This document shows positions 1 through 7,907 of a DNA stretch of 35,299 nt, one piece after another. The stretch is from assembly GCA_025459285.1 (NCBI GenBank), contig JALOQY010000020.1:1-35299 (forward strand). The letters are read 5' to 3'. Origin of the DNA: Planctomycetota bacterium (GTDB taxonomy: Bacteria; Planctomycetota; JAJSAM01). The translations under genes were made by a program, and so were the position numbers. Positions within the stretch are counted from its first letter, which is position 1; each line of letters begins with the position of its first letter. The notes under the pieces are model-generated. The model had not been told where the DNA came from and did no database searches. It worked only from the letters and a program-made list of their open reading frames with translations.

Positions 1-49
1 CAACGAGGCCGCGCGGGATTGTTGCTCACGCTCTGAGCGGGATCTGCTC

Positions 50-997
50 GTGGTCGAGGGGCTGCAGGTTTCCTACCCGCTCGCCGGCGGACGGGAGGCC
101 CGGGCGGTCCGGGGAGTGTCGCTGACCGTCCGCCGCGGAGAAGTGCTGGCGCTCGTGGGCGAGTCGGGGTCGGGGAAGACGAGCGTCCTGCGGGCGATCC
201 TCCGCCTGTCGAAGGGGCGGGTGGAGGGGCGGGTTCGCTTCTCGGGCCTCGACCTGCGGGCGATCCGGGGCCAGGCGCTGCGGGAGGCCCGGCGGCGGAT
301 GCAGCCGGTCTTCCAGAACCCCTACGCCTCCCTGAACCCCCGTCTGACGGCGGGGGCGGCGGTGGCGGAGCCGTTCCTGATCCACGCCCGGGCCGGTCGC
401 GCCGAGGCCGCCGCGCTGGCCGCGGCGCTGCTCGAGCGGGTCGGCCTCGACCCTTCGCACCACCCGGGCCGCCGGCCCGCGGAGTTCTCCGGCGGGCAGC
501 GCCAGCGCATCGCGATCGCCCGCGCCCTGGCCGCGGAGCCGGAACTGCTGCTGCTGGACGAGCCGGTGAGCGCACTCGACGTCTCGGAGCAGGCGCGGAT
601 CCTGAACCTGCTCGCGGATCTGCGCGCGGAGCGCGGCCTCGCGTACCTGCTGGTGACCCACGACCTGTCGGTGGTCCGCCACGTCGCGGACCGCATCGCG
701 GTGCTGTACGCGGGCCTCGTCGTGGAAGAGGGTCCGGCCGCGGCGGTCCTCGCGCGGCCGGCCCATCCCTACACCCGGGCGCTGCTGGCCGCGGCGCCCG
801 TGGCGGATCCCGGGCGGGCGCCATCGACCGTGCCGGTGCGCGGCGAGCCGCCGGACCCGGCGGCCCCGCCGGCGGGATGCTCGTTCCATCCGCGTTGCCC
901 GCGGGCCGATGAGGGTTGTGCCGAGCCGACCTACGCTCCCGCGCTCACGGCGGCATCGCCGGACCATCTCGTCGCGTGCCGGCGCCCGCCGCTATAA
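50..997 (+). CDS. Oligopeptide/dipeptide ABC transporter ATP-binding protein (DppF/OppF-like); frame open to the window edge, so the true start may lie upstream
   Basis: Walker A GESGSGKTS, signature FSGGQRQRIAIARAL, Walker B LLLLDEPVSALD, C-terminal oligopeptide-transporter motif CSFHPRCPRA. GTG at 50; the upstream frame (NEAARDCCSRSERDLLV) has no stop. Confidence 0.93.
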   Translation: MVEGLQVSYPLAGGREARAVRGVSLTVRRGEVLALVGESGSGKTSVLRAILRLSKGRVEGRVRFSGLDLRAIRGQALREARRRMQPVFQNPYASLNPRLTAGAAVAEPFLIHARAGRAEAAALAAALLERVGLDPSHHPGRRPAEFSGGQRQRIAIARALAAEPELLLLDEPVSALDVSEQARILNLLADLRAERGLAYLLVTHDLSVVRHVADRIAVLYAGLVVEEGPAAAVLARPAHPYTRALLAAAPVADPGRAPSTVPVRGEPPDPAAPPAGCSFHPRCPRADEGCAEPTYAPALTAASPDHLVACRRPPL

Positions 998-998
998 T
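993..998 (+). promoter_or_regulatory. Consensus -10 box TATAAT ahead of the M16 peptidase gene, overlapping the upstream stop codon
   Basis: Exact TATAAT at 993-998, 33 nt before ATG 1031; the TAA stop of the ABC gene (995-997) lies inside it. No convincing -35. Confidence 0.4.
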
Positions 999-1030
999 CC
1001 CGCTTCCACGCCGAATGGGAGCACCTTCCG

Positions 1031-3676
1031 ATGTCGAGAATGCCCGCCGTCCTCGTCCTTTCCCTGGCCCTGGCGACCGTGGCCGAGGCGAACCCGGACG
1101 GGATCACCGTCCGCACGCTCGGAAACGGCCTCGCGGTCGTCGTGAAGGAGGACCACAGCAAGCCGCTCGCGGCGCTGCGGATCTACGTCCGCACGGGGGG
1201 CGCGCTGGAGATGGAGTACCTCGGCTGCGGGATCTCCCACTACTACGAGCATCTGCTGTCCGGGGGGACCACCACGAACCGGAGCGAGGCGGAATCCTCG
1301 AAGATCCTCCAGGAACTGGGCGGCCAGAAGAACGCCTACACGGCCTTCGACCACACCTGCTACCACATCCTCACGCACCGCGATTTCATCGGTCGCGCCA
1401 TCGACCTCTACGGGGACTGGATGGTGAACAACACCCTGGACCCGGCGGAGGTTGCGCGGGAGAAGGGCGTGATCCTCCGCGAGATCGACATGGGGGAGGA
1501 CGAGCCGCGGCGCGTCCTCGGCAAGCTCCTGAACGAGACGATGTACCGGGAGGCGCCCCTGCGCGTCCCGAACATCGGCTACCGCGAGAACTTCGCGCGC
1601 CTCACGCGGGACGACCTCGTGCGCTACTACCGGAACCGCTACGCTCCCGACAACGCGGTGGTGGCGGTGGCCGGCGATGTCGATCCGGAGGAGATCTTCC
1701 GGGCCGTGGAGAAGGCGATGGGCCACTGGGAGCGCCGGCCGCTCCCCGTCGTCCACCTGAAGGCCGAGCCGCGCCAGACCGCCCCCCGGTACGCCGAGAG
1801 GGAGCACGACGTGAAGCAGGCCATGGTGCGCATGGCCTGGCCGACGATCGATCTGTTCCACGAGGATCTCTTCGACCTTGACATGATCTCGGCGGTCCTT
1901 TCGGAGGGGAAGTCCAGCCGCCTTCGCCGGAAGCTGGTGGAGGAAGCGGGCCTGACGGACTCGATCGACACGTGGTCGTGGACGCCCTGGTACATGCCGG
2001 GCGCGTTCGGGATCGCGTTCCAGGTGCCGGCGGAATCGCTCGAGCGGGCGATCGGGATGGTCCGGGAGGAGATCCGGCGGATCCGGGAGGAACCCGCGAC
2101 ACCCGCCGAGGTCGAACGGGCGAAGACCCTGCTCGTGTGCCGCCACGAGGCCGGTCTGCAGAAGGTGGAGGACCAGGCCGCGCAGGCGGGGATCGATCTC
2201 CTGACCACCGGGGACCCCCGGTTCAGCGCGCGCTACGTCGAGCGGATCCGGGCCTACCGGCCGGACCGGATGGCGGGCGTCGCCGGGCGGTGGCTCCGGG
2301 ACGACGGCCTCTCGATCGTGGTGCTGCGGCCCCGCGGATCCCCGGCGGCCGGCGCGGCCGGGGCGCCGAGGGAGGAGTCGGGATCCGGCTCGGTGCGGGA
2401 GGCGACGCTCGGAAACGGGATGCGGCTCGTCGTTCGCCGTGTCCCGGGGATCGTCCCCGTGGGAGTTGAAGTCTTCTTCCATGGCGGCCTGCGGGCGGAA
2501 CCGGCGGGGAAGAACGGGGTCTCGAACCTGACCGCCCGACTGCTGCTCCGCGGGACGGCGAAGCGATCGGCGGCGGAGATCGTCGATGCGCTGGAGGAGC
2601 GGGGCGGGTCGATCTCCTCGCAGAGCGGGAACCACACGATCGGGCTCTCCGTGACCCTGCCGCGCGGAGCCGAGGATCTGCCGGCGGCGACGGAGGTTCT
2701 CGCCGACATCCTCGGGGGGGCCTCGTTCCCGGAGGGGGAGTTCGAACGGGAGCACCGGATCGCGGTGATGCTGGCGGCCCGGCAAGGGGACGTCTGGCAG
2801 TCGGAGGCGTTCCACTTCGCCCGCCAGGAGGCCTTCGGGGACGGCCCTTACGGCCACCCCGCGGGGGGAACGCCCGAGAGCCTCGCGGCGGTCACGCGGG
2901 CGGACGTGCTCGCCTTCGCCCGCCGATGGGTCGACCCGCGCGGGATGGTCGTGTGCGTGGCGGGGGAGGTGGATCCGGAGGCGACGCTCGAGCTGCTCGG
3001 GAAGGCGTTCGGCGGTCTCGCCGGGCCTTCGTCCTATGCGCCGCCCGCCCCGCCCGCCCCGGAGTGGGCCGGGGGCTCCTTCCCCGCGGATCGATTCGCC
3101 TTCCGGGGGAATGCGAAGACGCAGGCGGTGCTGACGATCTCCTTCGCCGGACCGGCCTGGGCGGAGGTCGCGGATCGCGCGGCCCTCACCGTGGTCGATG
3201 CCTTCACTTCGGGACTCGGCCTGCCATCGGGCTGGTTCCACGAGGCGCTGCGCGGCGGCGAGCAGTCGCTCGTCTACTTCGTGCACCTGTCGGTCTTCAC
3301 GGGGCTCGAGGGCGGGCTCTCGTACGTGATGACGCAGACCCGGCCGGATCTGCTCGGGAAGGTCTTCGATCTCACGATGGCGCAGGTCGCCCGACTGCGG
3401 CGCGGGGAGTACACGGACGAGGAGATCGCGATCGGCAAGGCGGTGGCGATGGTGGCGGCGCCGGCGGACCTCCAGACCGTGAACGACCTGGCCCAGACCG
3501 CGGCGCTCGGCGTCCTTTACGGGGTCGGCCACGACTTCGAGGCCCGGTACGAGGCGGCGGTGCGGGGGGTGACGCGCGCCGACATCGAGCGGGTGGTGAA
3601 GCGGTACTTCGGGCGCAGTGTGGTCACCGTCACGGGCTCCCCGGAGGTCGAGAAGGTCTTCGAGTCGCTGCGCTGA
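1031..3676 (+). CDS. M16 family zinc metallopeptidase, two-domain (fused) form, probably exported
   Basis: Signal-like N-terminus MSRMPAVLVLSLALATVAEA; inverted zinc motif HYYEH; second M16-like half (VREATLGNGMRLVVRRVPGIVPVGVEVFFHGG...) lacking HxxEH. Confidence 0.92.
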   Translation: MSRMPAVLVLSLALATVAEANPDGITVRTLGNGLAVVVKEDHSKPLAALRIYVRTGGALEMEYLGCGISHYYEHLLSGGTTTNRSEAESSKILQELGGQKNAYTAFDHTCYHILTHRDFIGRAIDLYGDWMVNNTLDPAEVAREKGVILREIDMGEDEPRRVLGKLLNETMYREAPLRVPNIGYRENFARLTRDDLVRYYRNRYAPDNAVVAVAGDVDPEEIFRAVEKAMGHWERRPLPVVHLKAEPRQTAPRYAEREHDVKQAMVRMAWPTIDLFHEDLFDLDMISAVLSEGKSSRLRRKLVEEAGLTDSIDTWSWTPWYMPGAFGIAFQVPAESLERAIGMVREEIRRIREEPATPAEVERAKTLLVCRHEAGLQKVEDQAAQAGIDLLTTGDPRFSARYVERIRAYRPDRMAGVAGRWLRDDGLSIVVLRPRGSPAAGAAGAPREESGSGSVREATLGNGMRLVVRRVPGIVPVGVEVFFHGGLRAEPAGKNGVSNLTARLLLRGTAKRSAAEIVDALEERGGSISSQSGNHTIGLSVTLPRGAEDLPAATEVLADILGGASFPEGEFEREHRIAVMLAARQGDVWQSEAFHFARQEAFGDGPYGHPAGGTPESLAAVTRADVLAFARRWVDPRGMVVCVAGEVDPEATLELLGKAFGGLAGPSSYAPPAPPAPEWAGGSFPADRFAFRGNAKTQAVLTISFAGPAWAEVADRAALTVVDAFTSGLGLPSGWFHEALRGGEQSLVYFVHLSVFTGLEGGLSYVMTQTRPDLLGKVFDLTMAQVARLRRGEYTDEEIAIGKAVAMVAAPADLQTVNDLAQTAALGVLYGVGHDFEARYEAAVRGVTRADIERVVKRYFGRSVVTVTGSPEVEKVFESLR

Positions 3677-3679
3677 CAG

Positions 3680-3730
3680 CCTGTCGGGGTAAAGGGTCGC
3701 AGCGCAGAGATCGTCCTTGGCCCCGACAGG
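3680..3730. terminator. Possible bidirectional terminator between convergent genes
   Basis: Perfect 10-bp inverted repeat CCTGTCGGGG (3680-3689) / CCCCGACAGG (3721-3730), 31-nt loop, exactly between the stops of the + M16 and - HAD genes. No U tract. Confidence 0.45.
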
Positions 3731-3733
3731 ATG

Positions 3734-4468
3734 CTAGACCGGCAGGCCGAAGTCGGTGCGGAGGATCGCCGCGAGTTCGTCGAAATGCCGGATCTCGAAG
3801 TCCGGGGGAACGGCGGAGGGCAGATCGCCGTGCTTGCCCGTCCCTCGGCGGCGAACGGCGATCATGCCGGCACGCTTGGCGGGCTCGATGTCGGTGACGG
3901 GATTGTCGCCGACGAACATGACCTCGCCGGGGGCGAACCCGATGGTGTCGAGGGCCCGCCGGTAGAACTTGGGGTTGACCTTCGAGATCGCGAACTGGTC
4001 GGAGATGAAGATGGCCCGCGGGTCGAGGAATTCGTAGATGCCGAGGCGGATGATCTTTTCCGCCTGCTTGACCTCGAGCCCCTCGGTGAGGACTCCGATC
4101 ACAAGAGTCGTGTTTGCGCGGAGGGACCCGAGCAGGGCGTGGGCGCCCGGGAACAGGTGGAGTTCGCGGAATTTCGTCTCGTGGTAGGCGACCACGGCGG
4201 CCGCGAGGAGGATGGCGGGATTGGCGTTGCCGAGGGCGGAGGCGGGGAGCCGCCGTAGCAGTCGATCGTAGAGCTTGTCGTAGTTGGAGGGGACCTCGGA
4301 GATCACTTCCTTCAGCTCGCGGAACGCCGACTCCTCGTCGATGCCTAGCCCGTGGCGGATCATGGCGCGGATCGAATTGCGGCGGGCCGTCTCGGCGAAC
4401 TCCGTGGTGGAGTACAGGGTGTCGTCGATGTCGAAGAGGACGGCCTTCAGGGGGCGCGCGGGACTCAC
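3734..4468 (-). CDS. HAD-superfamily hydrolase
   Basis: Motif I KAVLFDIDDTLY and motif IV-like VMFVGDNPVTDIEPAKRAGM; GTG start at 4468. Confidence 0.9.
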   Translation of the reverse strand: MSPARPLKAVLFDIDDTLYSTTEFAETARRNSIRAMIRHGLGIDEESAFRELKEVISEVPSNYDKLYDRLLRRLPASALGNANPAILLAAAVVAYHETKFRELHLFPGAHALLGSLRANTTLVIGVLTEGLEVKQAEKIIRLGIYEFLDPRAIFISDQFAISKVNPKFYRRALDTIGFAPGEVMFVGDNPVTDIEPAKRAGMIAVRRRGTGKHGDLPSAVPPDFEIRHFDELAAILRTDFGLPV

Positions 4469-4540
4469 GCCGGAAGACTATACCATCCGCCGGGCGCAGC
4501 GGTAAGGCATCGGGCGGCGGTTCGTGAGGTCGAGAAAGCA

Positions 4541-4570
4541 CGCGGCCCGCGTCGGGAGACGCGGGCCGCG
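4541..4570 (-). terminator. Strong hairpin downstream of the secretin ORF
   Basis: 13-bp perfect stem CGCGGCCCGCGTC / GACGCGGGCCGCG, loop GGGA; followed on the minus strand by TGCTTTCT. Confidence 0.7.
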
Positions 4571-4589
4571 GTTCGCATGTCTTCAGGGG

Positions 4590-5906
4590 TCAACGCAGAG
4601 GCGAGCGGAAGCGCGCCTCCTCTTCCTCGAGATCGGTGATCCGGGTGGTCACGATGACCATCAGGTTCTCGATCTCCTTCGACGAACCCTTGCGGGAGAA
4701 GAGGAAACCGAGGATCGGGATCTTGGCGAGGAAGGGCACCTCGGACTGCATGTCCACGAGGGAGATGTTCTTGAGGCCGCCGATCACCAGGCTGCCGCCG
4801 TCGGGGACCCGCACCGTCGTCTGGGACTTCTGGATGATGAGCTCCGGGATCTGGATGGTCACCGGAGTGGTGAGGGCGCCGAGAGAGGTCTGGTAGGTGG
4901 GGATCGGGCGGATCAGCGTCGCGATCGTGGGCTGAAGCTGGAGAGTCACGTACTTGCGGTCGTGGGAGATGGTCGGCCGGACGTCGAGTGTGAGGCCGTC
5001 CTGGATGATGCCCACGATGGGGTCGGCGATGAAGGCGGTCTGCGCCACCTCCACGTCGAAGTCCTGGATGAACGAGAGCTGGTTGACCAGCGTGATGTTG
5101 GCGCGCTGGGTGTTGTAGACCGTGAGGCTCGGCGCCTGGAGGAGCCGGCCCTGGCGGGTCTTCTGAACGGCGCGGACGATGAGGGAGATGTCCGTGTCGT
5201 CGATCATGGTGTACTGGATGATGGCGCCGCCGAGCGGGGAGAGGATCGAGCCGAGGGCCCGGTCGAAGATCTGCTCGGTGCGGCCGCGGTAGTCACCGTC
5301 GCCGAAGTCGTTGTAGAAGATGCCGGCGGAGGGCTTGGAGCCGGATGCGGAGGGGAGGCCCGGGCCGCTGTTGTCGAAGCCCGCGGACGCCGAGTCTTCC
5401 AGACCGTTCGTGACGTCATCGAGATTGACCAGCGGGCCCTTCTCGCCGCCGAGTCCGCGGACGTCGACCCCGATGTCCTGGAGGAAGTCGTCGCTGACGG
5501 TGAGGAAGCGGGTCTCGATGGTCACCACGAGGCCGGCGAAGCGGCGCAGATCGTTGAGGAACCGTGCGATCTCGGCCTGGATCTCCGGGGTGTGGTTGAC
5601 GACGAGCTTGTCCTCGCCGCTCGGCTGGATGCTGAAACCGCCACCTTCCCACGACTCCGGCTCGATGTTGTCGATGACGAGCTGCATGAGGTCTTCGACC
5701 CCGCCGCCGAAGATCTGTTCGCCTTCCTCGGCCTTGCCGAAGAGGGGCTGGCTGTCGTCGATTTCGGCGCCGGCCGGCTTCAGGATCAGGTTCGGGGCGA
5801 TGAAGTTGGTCAGCTTGATCGTGAGGTCGCCGACCGGGTGGACGCGGAGGATGGCCTTGCCGCGCGCGCCCTCGCGGTTCGTGATGAAGACCACGCCGTT
5901 ACGCAT
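4590..5906 (-). CDS. Secretin C-terminal portion (GspD/PilQ-like); probably the 3' part of a gene interrupted at about 5900-5925
   Basis: Secretin-like C-terminus VRVPDGGSLVIGGLKNISLVDMQSEVPFLAKIPILGFLFSRKG; co-linear with the C-terminal half of 16038..18587. ATG at 5906 overlaps the upstream ORF stop by 8 nt. Confidence 0.88.
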   Translation of the reverse strand: MRNGVVFITNREGARGKAILRVHPVGDLTIKLTNFIAPNLILKPAGAEIDDSQPLFGKAEEGEQIFGGGVEDLMQLVIDNIEPESWEGGGFSIQPSGEDKLVVNHTPEIQAEIARFLNDLRRFAGLVVTIETRFLTVSDDFLQDIGVDVRGLGGEKGPLVNLDDVTNGLEDSASAGFDNSGPGLPSASGSKPSAGIFYNDFGDGDYRGRTEQIFDRALGSILSPLGGAIIQYTMIDDTDISLIVRAVQKTRQGRLLQAPSLTVYNTQRANITLVNQLSFIQDFDVEVAQTAFIADPIVGIIQDGLTLDVRPTISHDRKYVTLQLQPTIATLIRPIPTYQTSLGALTTPVTIQIPELIIQKSQTTVRVPDGGSLVIGGLKNISLVDMQSEVPFLAKIPILGFLFSRKGSSKEIENLMVIVTTRITDLEEEEARFRSPLR

Positions 5907-7755
5907 GGGACTCGAATTCGAGGGAGGTGACGGTCAGCGTGACCGGCGCGGCCTCGAGGTCCGACTTCACCTTGTCGTCAATCACGATGTTGATGTTCTT
6001 GAGCTGCCGCAGGACGTCGAGGGCCTCGGGCATCGTGGCGTTCTCGAAGGAGAAGCTCACGATCTCCTGCTGGAGCCGGTTCTTCAGAGCCTGATCGGCC
6101 GGGTCCATCTCGGAGGAGATGTCGAGGTCGGTGAGGGCTGCCGCGCGGCGGCTGATGCGGTCCCACTCGCGCTGGTTCGGCCACTCGAGCGGCCGGTCGG
6201 ACCACGGGATCGTCGTGTCGCGGATGTCGATGCGCCACTCGCGGAAGCGTTCCTTGGTGGCGCGGAGGAGGCTGTCGGACATCGCGAGGTGGCGGGCCCG
6301 AACGGACTGGTCGAGGATCTCGCGGGCGCGGGCATTCATGGGATCGAGGCTCAGCACCTGTTCGGCGAGACTCTCGGCGAGATCGAACCGCTCGTTCTCG
6401 AACGCATCGATCGCCTCGGTCAGGAGCTTGTTGATCCGATCCTCGGCGGCCTGCTTGCGCTTCAGTTCTTCCTTGCGCACGTCGTCGAGGGCCTGGCGCG
6501 CACGGTCCTTGGCGAGCAGCTCTTCGTACTTGACCTTGTCCTGACGGCAGCGGAACAGGAAGTCGTTGGCGTCGCTCTTCATCGTGCCCCAGTCGATGCC
6601 GTAAGGGGCGTTGTCGATGATGGTGAGGACGTTGTCGAAGTTCTTGATCGCGTCGTCGTAGAGCTTCGCGTTGTAAGCCTTCTCACCCTCGCTGAAGTAG
6701 TGGGCGGCCTGAGCCTTCGCCTCCTGGATCTTCACTTCGTGGAGGCGCTGGAGTTCGGTCTGCGCCGAGGGGATCTCGCCGGCCCGACGGCCCTGGGCGG
6801 CGAGGATCTTCTGGTACAGCTCGATGGCTTTCTGGTTGTCGGGCTGGCGCTCCAGGGCCTTGAGGATCCACTCCTCGGCCTCGGGATAGCGTAGCTCGCC
6901 GAAGTGGGTCTCGGCCTGGCCGACATAGTAGTTGACGAGGTACTCTTCGTACTGGAGTTCCACGCGCTTCCGCTCGGCCAGCTCACGCATCCGCCGGTCG
7001 GCTTCGCTCTCGTAGGCCGGCGGCGGAGGCGCCACGGGCACGGGAGGAGGAGCCGGTGCGACGACGGGGGGAACCGGCTCGACCGTCGGGGCGGCAGGAA
7101 CCGGAGGCGGAGGGGTCGGCTCGGGAGCGGGCGGAAGGGGCATCGGCTCGACGACCGGGGCGGGCCCGGGCATCGGGGCGGGCTTGCCCGGATACTTCGC
7201 GGGCTCGACGCCGGCCGCGGGGCCGGTGGCCTTCGGCTGGAACGCCGGGTACTTGGCGGGCTCCACCGGGCCGCCGGCGGGGGCGGCACCCGCGGCGGGG
7301 GCCGCGGGGTACTTGGCCGGCTCGACCCCGGGTGCGGAAGCGGGCGCCGGGACGTAGGGTGCAGGAACCGCCGGCACCACGGGCTCCGGGACGACCGGCA
7401 GGTCCGGCGCGGGCGCGGCCGGCACGACCGGCGCCTCGGGAACCGCCGGTGGAGCCGGGACGGCGGGGACGATCGGCGGTTCGGCAGGCTGCGGAGCCGG
7501 CACGGGCGCGCTGCCCGGCCGGTCTTCCATCCCCTGGTCCTTCATCAGGCGGGCGACGTACTCCTCGGTCGTGTAGGACCGGGGCGGCATCGTCGGCTCG
7601 CCACCTTCAGGCAGGTCGGTGGTGGTCGTACCCTTCGCCACGACGGGCCCCGAGGCCTTGTCCGGCGGGGCAGGCTTCTTGGGAGGCCCCCCGCAGGAGA
7701 AGACGAGCAGGGCGACGAGCGTCAGGAGGGTGAAGGCGGTCAGCAAACGCGGCAT
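5899..7755 (-). CDS. TPR-containing, proline-rich lipoprotein, N-terminal portion of a secretin
   Basis: Start corrected to ATG 7755 (AGGAG upstream); lipobox LLVFSCGG; Pro-rich linker; TPR-like helices; ends in an N-domain-like segment (FSFENATMPEALDVLRQLKNINIVIDDKV...VTLTVTSLEFES) that stops where the intact paralogue continues. Confidence 0.83.
   Translation of the reverse strand: MPRLLTAFTLLTLVALLVFSCGGPPKKPAPPDKASGPVVAKGTTTTDLPEGGEPTMPPRSYTTEEYVARLMKDQGMEDRPGSAPVPAPQPAEPPIVPAVPAPPAVPEAPVVPAAPAPDLPVVPEPVVPAVPAPYVPAPASAPGVEPAKYPAAPAAGAAPAGGPVEPAKYPAFQPKATGPAAGVEPAKYPGKPAPMPGPAPVVEPMPLPPAPEPTPPPPVPAAPTVEPVPPVVAPAPPPVPVAPPPPAYESEADRRMRELAERKRVELQYEEYLVNYYVGQAETHFGELRYPEAEEWILKALERQPDNQKAIELYQKILAAQGRRAGEIPSAQTELQRLHEVKIQEAKAQAAHYFSEGEKAYNAKLYDDAIKNFDNVLTIIDNAPYGIDWGTMKSDANDFLFRCRQDKVKYEELLAKDRARQALDDVRKEELKRKQAAEDRINKLLTEAIDAFENERFDLAESLAEQVLSLDPMNARAREILDQSVRARHLAMSDSLLRATKERFREWRIDIRDTTIPWSDRPLEWPNQREWDRISRRAAALTDLDISSEMDPADQALKNRLQQEIVSFSFENATMPEALDVLRQLKNINIVIDDKVKSDLEAAPVTLTVTSLEFESHA
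7130..7340 (-). repeat. Degenerate tandem repeats encoding (G)VEPAKYP in the Pro/Ala-rich linker
   Basis: Three VEPAKYP copies: GVEPAKYPAAPAAG, PVEPAKYPAFQPK, GVEPAKYPGKPAP. Approximate boundaries. Confidence 0.75.
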
Positions 7756-7853
7756 ATCAAGCGTCTCCTGTGCAGCATTCCGGATGCGAACACCCCGCAG
7801 GGTGCGCGCTGCGCCTCTGTGCCCAAATGAGGTATGCCCTCGACGAGGCGGCA

Positions 7854-7882
7854 ACTCTAGCACCGCCCCCGGGGGCTGTCAA
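7854..7882 (-). promoter_or_regulatory. Sigma70-type promoter for the split secretin gene
   Basis: Minus strand TTGACA (7877-7882) - 17 nt - TAGAGT (7854-7859), about 100 nt upstream of ATG 7755. Confidence 0.65.
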
Positions 7883-7907
7883 ATCGAAAGCAAGCGGAGC
7901 GAAACGA

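Noticed and set aside
992-3532. 846-aa minus-strand ORF
   Set aside because: Antisense to the M16 peptidase; no domain features.
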